Below, in pieces: positions 12,301 through 24,102 of a stretch of 64,000 nt of DNA (position 1 is its first letter; every line of letters starts with the position of its first letter). Location: NCBI GenBank assembly GCA_001683735.1, contig LUGG01000004.1, forward strand, positions 1,984,001 to 2,048,000, given 5' to 3'. Origin of the DNA: Grifola frondosa (lineage: Eukaryota; Basidiomycota; Agaricomycetes; Polyporales; Grifolaceae). The position numbers and the translations under genes were made by a program. Below the pieces are notes generated by a model, which had not been told where the DNA came from, searched no databases, and saw only the letters and a list, made by a program, of their open reading frames with translations.

Positions 12301-12495
12301 ATCATCAGGAAAACTCCAATTTTACTTAGCTACTTTTTGGCGCTTTTTGACGCTTTTTGGCCACTTTATTGCCTGAAAACAGGTGAAAATAAGTAGATCC
12401 AATCCCTGAATCAACTTATCTGCTCTTTTTTCGGCTTATTTTACTTTTTTCAGCCATTTCAGGCGGAAAAGTGAAATTGGAGTTTTCCTGATGAT
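12301..12495. mobile_element. MITE-like inverted-repeat element, 195 bp
   Basis: The left end (12301-12325) and the reverse complement of the right end (12471-12495) agree at 24 of 25 positions; both begin ATCATCAGGAAAACTCCAAT. The interior is T-rich on one side and A-rich on the other, with further partial self-complementarity (CGCTTTTTG/ACGCTTTTTGG on the left, CAGGCGGAAAAG on the right), so a single strand could fold into a long hairpin. There is no coding capacity. No clear target-site duplication was found. This is the pattern of a non-autonomous DNA transposon (MITE); its family is unknown. It lies just past the 3' end of the kinase gene. Confidence 0.7.
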
Positions 12496-12530
12496 TGCAC
12501 GGTGCATGCCAAGTCAAGTGTCCCAACCAA

Positions 12531-15080
12531 CTACATATGCAACGCGCCGTGACGATCGTCTTCCCAAGGGTCGGGTGATCCATCAAATACAAAGTCTAGA
12601 GATGAACCCTCCATCTTCTGCCTCCGAGCAGCCTCTGTAGGAGTTATCCATCCAGCCGAAGAGCGTTCGTGAGGGACGTGATTGAAGATCGGATCCTTGC
12701 CCCGATGGAAATCGTAGAAGCTGAGACTTTTTGACTGGAAATCGATGATTCCGGCCGTATTTGGAGGGATATAGTCATCTATTAAATTATGAATGATATG
12801 AGAATAAACTGTCCACGAAAAAGACTCACGATCGTACTGATCGCCACTTTCAGGGTACACCAGCTGCATCCAGTCAATCTCAGCTAGATATGGATGCTCC
12901 ATGAGTGCGTCGGGCCTCCATCTTGTCTCCGGATTGAGCTCAAGCATCTGCGCAGACAACGTAATGAACATTCAGTATGCGAAGATAAAGAGGATCGGGA
13001 ATCCAACCTTTTCAAGGAAGCTGATCTCCGTAGGATTAAGACCATAATTATCCAACTGCAACCACCCTTTTCCCAACTGCAAATACTGTTCTTCTATATG
13101 CTTCCTCTGTTCTTCAAATGACTTAACCGGAAGACAGGAGTCTTTGAGCCCAGCCATCAGCATGAGAACAATCATCCCCACACTCCAGATATCCGCAGCG
13201 CGAGTACGAGCCGAAGTGTACAATACTTCGGGAGCGACAAAACCTGGTGTGCCGCACAATCCAGAGAACGCGTATGAATCGAACTCTTTACCCTCAGGAA
13301 CGGATGCCGACATCCCAAAATCAGCAACTTTGCAGCAACCATGTAAATCGAGAAGAATATTGTCTGCCTTGAAGTCACTATGCACGATACGCATAGATTC
13401 AAGACTTTGAAGGGCTGCCACCTACAACCAGGATATACTGAGATATGAGCCAAAGATAGAGGCTGGATACATACTAGCTCAGCGCAATAGACTCGAACTT
13501 CATTCTTTGACAATTTTTTCTCTCTCTCTATGCGGTCCAACAATGTATCTGAGCTGAATCTCTGTAAATGGGATCATCAAGTGCAGCGCTCTAGACATTC
13601 GGACGAGACATACCATGACGAAATAGACGTTCAGATTGTCCTCCCAGGACGAGAGCAATTTTGTAATGAACGGAGTTCCTTCCCTCGCCGCCTGCTCTAG
13701 GAAGTGCTTCTCCTGAAGAAGCTGCTGTCTCATGAGAGGTTGTGAATAATACCGGTCCTTGTGGATCACCTTGATTGCCACTACATTATTGCGGTCGAAT
13801 TGGTTCATCGCCGCCATAACGATGCCGGAGGCGCCTTGCCCAACGAGACCCAGTATCCGATACGGGTTGTTGTTGTGGTCGTAGAGAAAGTCGTCGGAGT
13901 CATCGTCTTCGGCATCCGTCATATACACATCGCAGACACCCTCTTCGTTCGCGAGAACCTCATCATCCCTATACAGCTCACCACTCACATCACCGTACTC
14001 ATCGCATCCAGGAACTATCTCACTGGGGGCAGGTGCGATGTTGTCGAGAGGTTCCTCGAAATACGCCACAGGCTCGTCTGCGTCCTCGTCGAAGGATACG
14101 GTGTCAGGAGAATAAGCAGGACCATCCTGCACTTCAGGCTCGTCATGCAGCAGATGGGTAGATGCTTCGCAGGGGGAGAACGCCTCTGCGTCCGCGCTAG
14201 GCTCGACAAGAATACCGGTCTCGGATTCCGCAAGCGTTTTGGCCAGTGAACAGGTGTTGAGAAGAGGACAGCCGCTGATAGTAACGAGATTCGCGGGAAA
14301 GGGAGAAAGGAGCAGTACGTTGTCGCGTGTACAATGAGATGTACGATGCACCGGCGGGCTGACGGATGTAATGGCTGTTTGGTAGGACAATTTGTCAGTT
14401 GAGAAACCAAAAACATAAAAGGATAATCGTATCGTCACCTTCACTGGACTTTCCTAGAGTATCAAGATTCAACGACGGGAAAACTTGCCCCGGCTGAACA
14501 TCCTGGTTGTCAGACGATCGCGAGGGCGTGAGCGTGCGTTCGACATATAGGGCCCCACTTGATAATTCCAAAAGTCCACCAATAACGCCGGATACCATCT
14601 CGCCAAAGACATCGTCATCGCGATGAATACGCGCAATGAGGCGACTTTTGAATGATGGACTGGCGGCCAACGAATGAAGCGGCGTGCGCGGAGATGTACA
14701 GGGTGAAGAGGTAGTTGCCGATGAATGAGATGGATAGTGAACGATGCCCACGGCATACAGAGCCAGGAAGATAGGGTTGAAGGTAGGTATTTTGAGCCCG
14801 AGGCCGACTCTCATGGTTGGTGCCACACCGAATAGTGAGCATCAGAAGGGACAAGTAGATACGTGTTGTCACGCTTGAGCGACTTGGTGCCGGTCCAGTG
14901 TGAGAGGAAAACCGAATGCGATGGCGAAAACATGGTCGAGCAGTTAGTAAATGGGAGAACCGCGCGGGGCGCGACTTTGCGATGGGCGGAAATGTTATTC
15001 GACACTAAATTGTGTCGAGCATTCGCCACAGCGATAGCGGCTGCGGTAATAGCAGCACTAGCGTTTTCGAATAGAGACAT
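12531..15080 (-). CDS. AGC-like Ser/Thr protein kinase, copy 1
   Basis: Start chosen at ATG 15080 (MSLFENASAAITAAAIAVAN), joined over a 53-nt intron near 14.84 kb to an exon with VGLGLKIPTFNPIFLALYAV; further introns lie near 14.41, 13.59, 13.45, 12.98 and 12.80 kb. A long N-terminal region contains an acidic stretch (MTDAEDDDSDDFLYDHNNN). The kinase domain shows a glycine loop (GLVGQGASGIVMAA), VAIKVI with the ATP lysine, EKHFLEQAAR, the catalytic loop HSDFKADN, DFG in KVADFGMSAS, GTPGFVAPEV and a C-lobe ending TRWRPDALMEHPYL, then a tail ending DRHGALHM. The family is an AGC-like expansion of basidiomycetes; substrates are unknown. HRD is HSD and the usual KPEN is KADN, while both catalytic Asp residues remain. 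It is a paralogue of the kinase at 58.2-60.6 kb, with the same introns after YFVM, CAEL, LEK and the D/H codon. Confidence 0.82.
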
Positions 15081-16319
15081 GGTAAGGCTGAAAATAGCGG
15101 TGGTTGGGAATGGGAAGAGCGAGAGGGACCTCTTGCAAGTGGCGGAAGGGGCGGAACTGTTGATCATGTGTAGCCCACAGCGTGATACCATATGAGGAAG
15201 TCATCGTTCCGTATCAGTGCAATCGTCCGACTCCGACCCTCTCGGTTAGCGTCCATCAAGGCAAATGTATGCATGCGCTGAGCGAGGTGTTATTACGGCG
15301 AATAATGAGCATATATTCTGGACCTGTTGTGTCGATGCGGCACAATCTCTGCAAAGTAGCAGGGTGTTCGATTGGAAGCTCTTTATTCTATACGCAAGGA
15401 GCGTATTCGCGAAAGCAAAATTTTTGATCCGCTCTGGATGATCTGCTACGGACAAGACTACAAAATTTAATCAGCACGGGACAAGCCCGTGTGCTACATA
15501 CATTATGAAGCCTCCATTTACAAGTTAGCGCTGGGGCGGAGTTGAATCGTGACGTACCATCTATGGTTGATAATGGCTCAATCAAATTGCAATACTGAAT
15601 AAGCCATTAATTACAACGGAGCATTGAAGCCCTCAATCTGCGAAAGATTGATGCCTGGATTGATTGGTTCGATTCGTCCTGACAAACTATCCTGCAAGCC
15701 TGCTTATACTACAATTATTCAGTGGAAGACATTTTTCGATGGTAAAGGTGAACTCACCTAGAACTCATATTGATTCTCACGTCTTCACGCAGAAAAGCAA
15801 AGTCGATTAGGGTATCGAAGTCAGATTATGTTCACTAGCCAGCCTCTATACGAGGAAGATAGTCGCTTCTAAATAGCACTACAGTGAAATGACAGAATTC
15901 GGATATGTTACACTGCCGTCTCTGAAAGAGGCTGTTAGTGTTCGTAGAACCTGCTGCACCACGGGAGGATAGATGTGAACAACGCACCTGAATATTGGAG
16001 AAAATCCAAGCCTTGGTATACCTAACTCCGCACACGTCTAGAGTGACCATTTGTAAAACATCCGGCCTCTGCCAGCGCGGAGTTCCCGTGAATTACCTAA
16101 TAATTCCATATCTGGACATCCCGCACGACGCGTTAGTGGCGGTGATCCGTGCTCTTGATGGCGCCCATCACCTTTTGCCTGTTGCATTGACATCGGTCTC
16201 GCTGAATACTTGATTGCATTTGTTACTGAGATACTGAAACTTGTATCTCCATCTCAAGCGCACTCTTATCAGCATTATTGTATCTCAAGAGTCCGCTTGT
16301 GGCGGCTATCGCGTTCGCC
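15081..16319. other. Divergent intergenic region between kinase and Rap1-like gene
   Basis: About 1.2 kb separating two divergently transcribed genes, so it should hold both promoters. No coding exon, tRNA or repeat was supported. Confidence 0.4.
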
Positions 16320-19300
16320 ATGTCTCCATGCGGGTATGTACGATATGAGCTTGAGTTCGTATTCTTCTGACTTCATTTGAACTGGAAGGCGTGTACCGTT
16401 CTCTAACAAGGACGATCACTTCTTGGCCATGTACATCGCGAAATACAACCCTGATACGAAAGGTCGTAATGGGAATGGAATTTATAAGAGACTCGTGGAG
16501 AACGTGAGTCGTTTGGTTTCTTTGATCCCTACTCCCTTAATACCCGTTTGTTCTCATACCTGTTTAGGCCGAGGGCAAGTGGCCCTGGGCACGCCATCAT
16601 CCATGGCAGTCCTGGCGGGAGCGTTACATAAAGGAGAACTTGTTCATAGACAAGCTCGTCCGCAAGTATATCCGCGAAAATGGCGGAGACCTCCCAGATG
16701 CGCATGCATCAACCAGCCAACCATCGCATCATGTCAAAACGTCGCAGTCCAGCCGAACCGAGTTCAGCCATGAAGATGACGAGCATCTCATCAAGTATAT
16801 TGCCAGATACAACCCCCTTCTGTCCGGACGGTCGGGCAACGTTCTGTACCAGACTCTAGAAGCGAACGTGCGTGTCTGTCTTATTATCGTCGCCGCATGG
16901 CGGTCATCTCACATGGGGCTTGTGTTAGACGGAACAAAAATGGGCATGGTCTACGCGGCACCCATGGAAATCGTGGAGAGAGCGCTATGTGAACAAAAAA
17001 GAGTACTTCGACATGCGTATATTGAAATACCAAGAAGAGAAAGGGGTCAGGAGCTACCTCGACAAGGATGAAGTAAAAGGAAAGGAGAAGCGTAAGTCGG
17101 TCACCGGGTCATTAAACGTAAGGCACAGTTCGAAGGAACGGGTAAATAACGGCGATAATACAGATGGCGACTCTGACGAGAACGAGGAGACACCAACTGC
17201 GAAGAGCTCGGGCAGGCCACAGCAGGAGAAGCGCAAGCGACCTTCTACAGAGGAAGATGTAGAAAGCCGGAAGGGCAAGCGGAGACGCGTGGGGGACCCT
17301 GTCCCCGGGAAAGGTCATAAGGTCGTCGAGATTTTGAGCGATGAAGCTGGCGATGATACGCGTGGATCTACGAAGGAAAGCCATCAAGGAGGCCGCCAGG
17401 ATAATGGTAAGGAGGATACTACCCACGACGCAGGGCGACATATTTCCAGAGGTAACAAGGACGACGTTATCGAACATACAGGAGGCGATGCGATCGGACG
17501 TGATGGTGCGCAGACTAAAAAGCCTCGTCCAGGACCCACCGTCGTCGATCAGGAAGAAGATGGTGAAGTTCGGCTTCCAGGTCGGACGACTACTGCGGCG
17601 AGATTTTTGATCGTGAAGATAGTCAGTCCGATTCTGAAGAAGAGCAGGAAGCCGATGAGCTGCTCGAAGAGGCCAGTATGGATAGTTCCGAGCGAGACGC
17701 TATGCAAGTGGTCGAAGAGGTTACGCCCAAGAAGAACGAAGATATGTGAGTATGTAATCATCTCTTCGCATCCATCGCTAATCCCACACAAAGCACTCCT
17801 TTATCATATAGCCCAAGTCCTTCCCTTACTCCGCCCATCCCTAATCATGCGGATATAGATATTAGACTCCCATCTTCTGTTGCTGCTGGTAAACCCACTC
17901 CTCCCACTTATCCTGCTTCAAGCACGGGAACGCGTCTCCAAGGCCGACCATCCCCTCTCAAGCTGTTCCATCTTCCGGTGCTTCGCCGTTTGAGGTATCA
18001 TCTGCACAGGCAGAAGCAGATATGAGAGCGGACGGTATCTATTCTGCTTCTGCAGAACAAGTAGCTGGAGGGGCCGACGCCACTGCGAAACGTGGGCGGG
18101 GAATAGTTGTAGAGGCACCAGAAATGAGGCAGCCACGAACTGAACCAGATACATCAAGCACCGCTCTAGCCTCGACCCCTCCTTCGCGCAAGAGGAAACG
18201 TCCATTACGCAAGGACGACGACATCTTCGCCACTCCGACCAACGAGGACACCAGTCCACTCCCAAAACAGCCGAGAAAGGTACCTGTACGCCTTGAGCAA
18301 GGGGCATACAATAGTGCGTTTACAGACGTTCAGGGCCGGCACCGCGTGAGCCCTGATGGACGACGTAAAAGGGTATTGGGTATCGATGAAGAGGATGTGT
18401 CGGACAATGCCACGACCAGTCAGATAAAGAACAAAGATGAAGCGTGGCCTCCTATCAGGGGCACTGCGAGTGGCAAGGGGGAGGAGAGGGTCATGGCGAG
18501 CGGCAGGAAGGGCAAGGGGAAGGAGACGACTGTCACAACAGAGAGATTCGTTTCTTCTGTGAAAAAGGTGACCACTGTCGAAGCGGGAGGCGCCAATTCC
18601 CACCAACCCCATCTTGGTACGAGCCTCGATGTCACCTACGAAGCAGGCCCGCCTTTCAAGCTTGTTCACACCTTCGGCTGTGAAGGTAGCGTCTTTATCG
18701 CAATCACAACAAGAACCGGATGGTAAGTTTCACATTTCGATATCTCAGACGGAGTTCTCATGAATCTTTTCGGCATCAGACTTCGCGATTTCACCTCTCC
18801 CCAGCGCTGTCGCCGGTTCACGGCGGACGGTGCCTCTATCCAGCACCGACCGATCGCGCATCGACCGCGTTCTGCGAGAGAATGCGCATTTGTTGCCATC
18901 TACCAAGCGTGGAGCATCTGCGTCGCTTTTGCGATCCTCCATCCTGCAGGCACGGAGTACTCCGAAGAACCGTTCAACAATATTTGAAATTCACCCTATC
19001 TCAAACGCTGATGCTTCGCCTCCACTGCAGGTCGAAGATGTCTCTAGGATGCCTTCCTCTACGAAAACAGACATGGGGAAAGGCAAAGTGAAAGAAGTTA
19101 TATTCCCATCTCCGTCAGAATCTGGATGGTCACATAGGCGGCATACGATGGGATACACGGCTGTTGAAAATCAGTTCATGAACGAGTCATTTGGCGGCGG
19201 AAGCGTCGTCAGGAGGGCTCCGCGTACATCGCTACCCGGCTCTCTCAGCATTCGCAGCGGGGCCGAATACAGCCGCCGTCGCTCGCTACGTCGAACATCC

Positions 19301-20106
19301 ATCGCGCCCTCCACGATACCCATCTCGGATGCCTCATCTTTCGCTGCGGATCTTTCCTCGCAGGCCCTCAGCGTTCCCCTGCCCTCAGCGAGCTCGAGCT
19401 GGTCACGGATTACGGCGTGCAGTGCGTGATCGCGGGGATGGTGGAGAACCATGGATTCAATGCAGAGACAGTGCGCAAGGTGTGCGCGAACGCGCGCTCG
19501 CTGCGCCTCGCGGACCACGTGTTGTGCCGCATGCGCGAGAGTGCCAACGAGTGTGCAGACGAGGTGTTGCAGAGCCTTCAGCAAGAGGAGGAAGAGGAAG
19601 AAGACGACGACGAAGAAGGCCACTCAACGCTCCTGCTTAGCCACATTGACCGGGTTCGCCCTCGCTATGGGCAAGCGTTTGAGTACAGCCCCATTCCGGG
19701 TTCGCCGCGTACGGACGAGAGCATCGCAGCGGACATGGACTTCGTTCCCCCGAAGAGTACACGGGCAGGGCAGTTTGTCCGGCTTGTGCGCGAGGGACGC
19801 GCAGACGAGGCTCGCCGGAGGGAGTCGCTGCGCGCGAGCGGGGCCGGTCTTTCGTCACCTCTGGAGAGCGACCTCGGCTCGGATGATGAAGACGTGTTCG
19901 TCGAGCAGAGTCTGCTCGCAGATGTGGAGACGAATACTTCGGACACGCCTTTCTTCGGGACCGGCGATACACCGGATTTAGTGCCCCTCGCGCGGAGTCG
20001 TAACCTGAAGGGGCTACGCCAGCTGGAGAACACCATGGGGCGAGGTTCTGTCAAGATACTGACTGGAAGATTGGTCGACGAGATTCTGGCTCGACATAAG
20101 GTCTAA
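16320..20106 (+). CDS. Rap1-like nuclear protein with two Myb repeats
   Basis: A 14-nt first exon (ATG 16320, MSPCG) splices to the first Myb unit, FSNKDDHFLAMYIAKYN then KWPWARHHPWQSWRERYIKE. A second unit follows: SHEDDEHLIKYIARYN then KWAWSTRHPWKSWRERYVNK. An intron lies at an equivalent position inside each unit (about 16504-16568 and 16869-16930). The rest is a long, charged, disordered region with basic clusters (RKGKRRRV, PPSRKRKRPLRK) that look like nuclear localisation signals. Near 19.4 kb a helical segment, ELVTDYGVQCVIAGMVENHG, recalls the Rap1 C-terminal domain; the end is EILARHKV at 20103. Rap1-type Myb domains act in telomere or shelterin proteins. No BRCT domain is visible. 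Splicing is uncertain near 17.56 kb and at 19.22-19.36 kb, where the frame changes. Confidence 0.7.
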
Positions 20107-20305
20107 TGGTCACTACATTTTCTCAACTTTTTATCACATTCTTAGCGATACCTTTGTCATATTAAGTTACGCGATAATCGAATAGACGAGCGGGGGTATC
20201 AAAGAATCAATGCTGGCGAGGGTAAGATACAAACGAAAAGAGAACCCTGTGTCGTCTGCAGGAATCCTCCGATAAAGTAGCAAAAGGTATAAATCAATGC
20301 GTGGG

Positions 20306-20973
20306 TCACGACGACGCGGACTTCTGCTTGCGTCGCTCTTCCATGTACACAAAGGTGATGACAATGAGATCGACGATATGTATGCCGGCAGGGAGGATCT
20401 CGAGGTAGGCTCTCTTACCGGATAATAAATTATGGGGGTGTAGTCGAGCAACGAGGGTTGCCGGATGAGATCCGTCGTTCAACTCGAGCTGTGGCACATT
20501 AGTGCACCTGCTGAATGAAGCAAGCTGCCCAACGCACATAGGGATGTTGCAGTGGCCCGATGTGCCACTGGTACGAGGAGCCATCCGGTGAGCGGAACGT
20601 CTGGGTTCTGCGATCTCAAACGAAAAGAAGGCCATTTATGTCAGATTGCCGACAAGTGGGGGAGACTAGCAGATGCTCGCCGTCCGAAGAGCCCTTCTGT
20701 ATGCACAAGCTGGCTGATGTTGACCAGCTGCCTATTATAGATGATGCGGGCGCTGCCCATGAGGTGCCAGTATATTTTCACCAGCTCCTCTAGCCACTCC
20801 TCATCTCTGTCGTCATATGGAGGAGTGGCATCGCCGTGCAGGGTTACGCGGTATATGGTTGTAGTCGGCGCCTGCTTCCATTCAAGCGAGGAGCATACGC
20901 GGTAGCGGGGCAGGCCTTGTGAATCGGAAAGCACTGTCGTGTTGGGGGAACTTTGAGAGAAAGTCAGTTCCAT
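20306..20973 (-). CDS. DUF6593-type protein, copy 1
   Basis: Three exons. The start at ATG 20973 (MELTFSQSSPNTTVLSDSQG) is chosen over an in-frame ATG at 21069 because a TATAAAA box lies about 36 nt upstream of it. Successive segments are YRVCSSLEWKQAPTTTIYRV, VKIYWHLMGSARIIYNRQLV, FRSPDGSSYQWHIG, DGSHPATLVARLHP and LPAGIHIVDLIVITFVYMEE, ending KQKSASS at the stop 20306-20308. This order of short beta-strand blocks is the pattern of DUF6593, a basidiomycete-specific domain of unknown function. Introns are about 46 and 50 nt. There is no signal peptide. Paralogues lie at 23.4-24.1 kb and, more distantly, 32.3-33.0 kb. Confidence 0.78.
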
Positions 20974-21008
20974 AGATCTATTAAAATGAGATTGGGCCAG
21001 TGGGTGCA

Positions 21009-21015
21009 TTTTATA
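21009..21015 (-). promoter_or_regulatory. TATA box of DUF6593 copy 1
   Basis: TATAAAA on the minus strand, about 36 nt before the ATG at 20973. The spacing supports that start. Confidence 0.5.
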
Positions 21016-21839
21016 CACGAGCGTGTCTGGATTCCAAGAGGTTCTACGAGTTCCGTCCTCTGGATTCATGCCGCAGCCTAGATCCTTGGCCTAAGACAAA
21101 GTCTCCGATCACTCGGCTTCTGTGTTCAAACGCTCACCTCTCAATCGCACTGCATTGACAAGCTTCGCACATATTGATACAACTTCTATTTGAAAAGTCC
21201 AAGCTGGAGTAATCGAATACGTTCTTTCTGTAGCACCTTGCCATTGAAAATACAATCATACATATACTAATAAATACTTACACTCACCTGCGGTCCAGCT
21301 TGCGGTAACCGTCGTCGAGTCGCTGCTTTTGGATCTAAACTCATACTTATCGACATGGCAAGTCTCTGAATTGTGGACATGGCGAAGAAAAAACGATGTG
21401 GGAAAACTGGCCTCGATGTGCTTACGTAATCATAGCCTTCGGCGCCAATATTGAGACGTTGTGGTGTGCCACTTTCCAAATGCGCCACCTCAAGTTGAAG
21501 GGACCACCTCCTCTGGGTTGCCAGTGTTCTGGCTCAATTTTTTGGACCTTAGTGTGTTTCGGAAAATTTCACATCACTCAGATTGCTCAGATTTGCATTT
21601 CAAGATTGCTGCTAGGAACCACAGAACTTGTCTTCCTTTGAGGGACACATCCGGACCACCATCCTTTATTCAATTAGACCTACAGTATGAAAGATACTAG
21701 CAGGAAACAACAGCTGCTTTATGATTTTCGTGAGATTCCAACATTCATCTCGAAGCGAGGCAACCTAGTGCACGATTGTGCCACCTCGATTTCAGTTAAG
21801 CCACCTTCGATCGTGAAAAAAATATCTTTGTCGATTTGC
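21016..21839. other. Divergent intergenic region
   Basis: Lies between the DUF6593 gene (minus) and the orphan gene (plus). No exon was supported; small open frames near 21.27-21.7 kb lack recognisable content. Confidence 0.35.
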
Positions 21840-21846
21840 TATAAAT
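21840..21846 (+). promoter_or_regulatory. TATA box of orphan gene
   Basis: TATAAAT on the plus strand, 54 nt before the ATG at 21894. Confidence 0.45.
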
Positions 21847-21893
21847 CGGCCCTCTACTAGTTCGTGCACCCCAATAATTTCCCCATCGCCGCA

Positions 21894-22916
21894 ATGACTT
21901 ACGCCCAATTCCCGACGCAGCCCAATGTTCCTACCACCACCCAGGCATGTCCTCAGAACGGCATTTTCGACGAGGAATCACGTATGCTCGCAGTCCCGAT
22001 AGACCGTCGGCCCCCCAAACCTATCCAGAGTATGACCAAACTTGCTCCAATAGAGCCAGAACCCCATCCCGGGCCCCTTACAATCCCGTCCTTTCAAGAC
22101 CTCATGTGCCTCCTCGGACTCAACCGCCCGCCCGTCGAACCTGCTGCGCACCCGCACCCTCACCAGTCAGCCGGACCCCAGAGTAGCCTTCAACCAGGTA
22201 ATACCAATCGAATCATGAGGATTCCCCCACCCCTCCGGCTGGGCGACGACGACGTTTTGACTCCAGTACTGCAGGTGCATTATATACCGGCCCGCGTCCC
22301 CGGGGCTCCCCCGATCCCCCACGGCCTATGGTCCTGGCCGATTCATATCCTGCGTTGTTCGGGTTTGCGCACACCAGAAAAAAAGGCGTACTTTTTTACT
22401 GGCAAGGCGTCTGGGGATTCCCTCTTGCTGTGTGGCGACGAGGAATGCACCCGAAAGTGGACGATGCTCGGGAAAGTGTCGATAAACATTTTCCGACAGG
22501 GTCCGGAACGATTACGTATCAAGGCGTGGTAAGCCATGCGTTCATTGACATGCGTGACTTCACGCACTGATTGCTGTGTCTTGCCAGTGGCCGCACGACC
22601 AACCGTGTGTTCTCCCCAAGCCAGAAGATAATTTTACGAGAGAACAGCTCGTCGACATGATATGCAGTCAAATTGAGGAGTCCACTATGAGGATTAAATT
22701 CGTACGTATCCCATTCATTGTACTGCACATTAAACTCGCACTGAATCAGCGCAACATAATGATGCACCTCATGGGAACACAATACAGTGCGAGCCGCGTC
22801 AAAAACGTGTGAACGTCACACTCGATGATCTGTTCCTCCTAGCGTTCTACGAGCGCGAATCTGGCTGGTGTCCTATTCTTGGCGTCAGACGAGATCGTTG
22901 TAGTCACAAGAAATAA
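21894..22916 (+). CDS. Orphan multi-exon protein, copy 1
   Basis: Starts MTYAQFPTQPNVPTTTQACP (ATG 21894) with a Pro-rich N-terminal region. The better-conserved-looking part is YPALFGFAHTRKKGVLFYWQ, GVWGFPLAVW, then ITYQGVWPHDQPCVLPKPED, FTREQLVDMICSQIEEST, and a last exon with VNVTLDDLFLLAFYERESGW ending RRDRCSHKK (stop 22914-22916). The intron at about 22.53-22.59 kb is canonical. The last intron reads in frame only if the acceptor at about 22788 is used; the nearer acceptor gives an early stop. The frame switch in the Pro-rich part (between about 22.19 and 22.33 kb) is unresolved. No known domain was recognised. The block LFxYxGxxGxPxxVW recurs in the orphan gene at 52.6-53.3 kb. Confidence 0.55.
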
Positions 22917-23372
22917 AAGTTGAATTGTGTTATACATATGGAAAATGTGCTCACCGCCAAATAGTGATCGGACTCGCCCGCTATATTTTGTGGTATTGTC
23001 CATCTGATCTCGTTCGAGGGTAGGGCAGCAGGAATGTGCGGATGAAGCAGATGGCGCGGGTCCTGTATCTGTGTTGAATCGGTGCACGCCAATCAACTGT
23101 GCGAAAGAGTATGTAGGAGATGCCATTCAATCTTGGTGCTCAATCCCTGGATCAGAAAAGGAGCAATCGACGTATATCATCCAGACTTGATCTCATTTCC
23201 GACCGAACAGGTTTAGACGCCCGTTGCTCTGGATTGTATGTCTAAAAACAGACGACAATACATCCTGCCTGTGAAACAGAAACTAGTCAAAAACGGCAAG
23301 TCGAATATATCAACATTCATACCTCTTCAGAATGCTTACAAGGTATACAGTTGGCAAGTCAAAATCTTTATG
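22917..23372. other. Convergent intergenic region
   Basis: Between the 3' ends of the orphan gene (plus) and DUF6593 copy 2 (minus). Nothing coding was supported. Confidence 0.4.
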
Positions 23373-24059
23373 CTAAGCAGCGCCCAAAAACAAACCTCCC
23401 TTTGTTCGATCTTCCCGTATCTTCTCTACAAAAACGAACGTAGTGACGATAAGGTCGAGCATATGCATGCCTGCCGGAAAGACCTCGAGGACTGCTTTGC
23501 GGCCCGTAAAAAAATTGGCCCGACGTAATCGGGCGACTTGCTTCGACTCGTCTGCCAGCTGAGGGTAGAGATAAATATTACTGACAAAGAAAAATCTAAG
23601 AGTACGAGGACTCACGGAGCGTTTAAAGCGTCCCAGATGCCAGATGTAAGAGCAATCATCAGGGCCTTTGAATGTGCGGGTCCTAAACGCGAAAGGGATG
23701 AATCAAGTAGAAGTAACATATCGACGTCCCATTGATGTAGCGCACCTCCCCAAAGCCCCGTTCCTTGGCATGAATTTGCTGATATCGACTATTTGTCCGC
23801 CGTACTCCAACTTCGAGCTGTCCAGTACGTGCCAGTGTATCTTAGCCAGCTCTTCTTCAACATTAACGCTCCCATAGGGCTCATCGCTCCCATCGCCATT
23901 ATCGGTCTTGCTAGCCACGTTATCGCCCCGACAGATACGATAGATGACAGTTGTCTTGTTAGACCACTTGAATGGTGTGCATATGCGATAACAAAGCTGC
24001 CCGTCAGAATCAGAGAGCACCGTATTGGCGACGAAGTTTCGAGAGAAGTGGAGTTCCAT
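23373..24059 (-). CDS. DUF6593-type protein, copy 2
   Basis: Start at ATG 24059 (MELHFSRNFVANTVLSDSDG); an in-frame ATG at 24086 sits almost on a TATA-like element, so the downstream start is preferred. Segments match copy 1 in order: YRICTPFKWSNKTTVIYRIC, LAKIHWHVLDSSKLEYGGQI, TRTFKGPDDCSYIWHLGRF, LADESKQVARLRR and FPAGMHMLDLIVTTFVFVEK, ending GGLFLGAA (stop 23373-23375). The first intron (about 66 nt, donor within the codon after NGALG) and the second (about 56 nt, GTGAGT donor) restore one frame. The function is unknown, as for the whole family. Confidence 0.76.
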
Positions 24060-24094
24060 AGTGAACGCTAGCTCATCAGAGTTCAACGCAATGG

Positions 24095-24102
24095 GATAAA
24101 TA
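24095..24102 (-). promoter_or_regulatory. TATA-like element of DUF6593 copy 2
   Basis: TATTTAT on the minus strand, about 36 nt before the ATG at 24059; the spacing matches copy 1. Confidence 0.35.

Noticed and set aside
17895..17980. Apparent frameshift in the Rap1-like gene
   Set aside because: An intron of about 75 nt with a GTAAAC donor restores a continuous frame.
22728..22805. Apparent one-base loss in the AAAAA run of orphan copy 1
   Set aside because: Using the acceptor at about 22788 instead of the nearer one restores the frame without any mutation.
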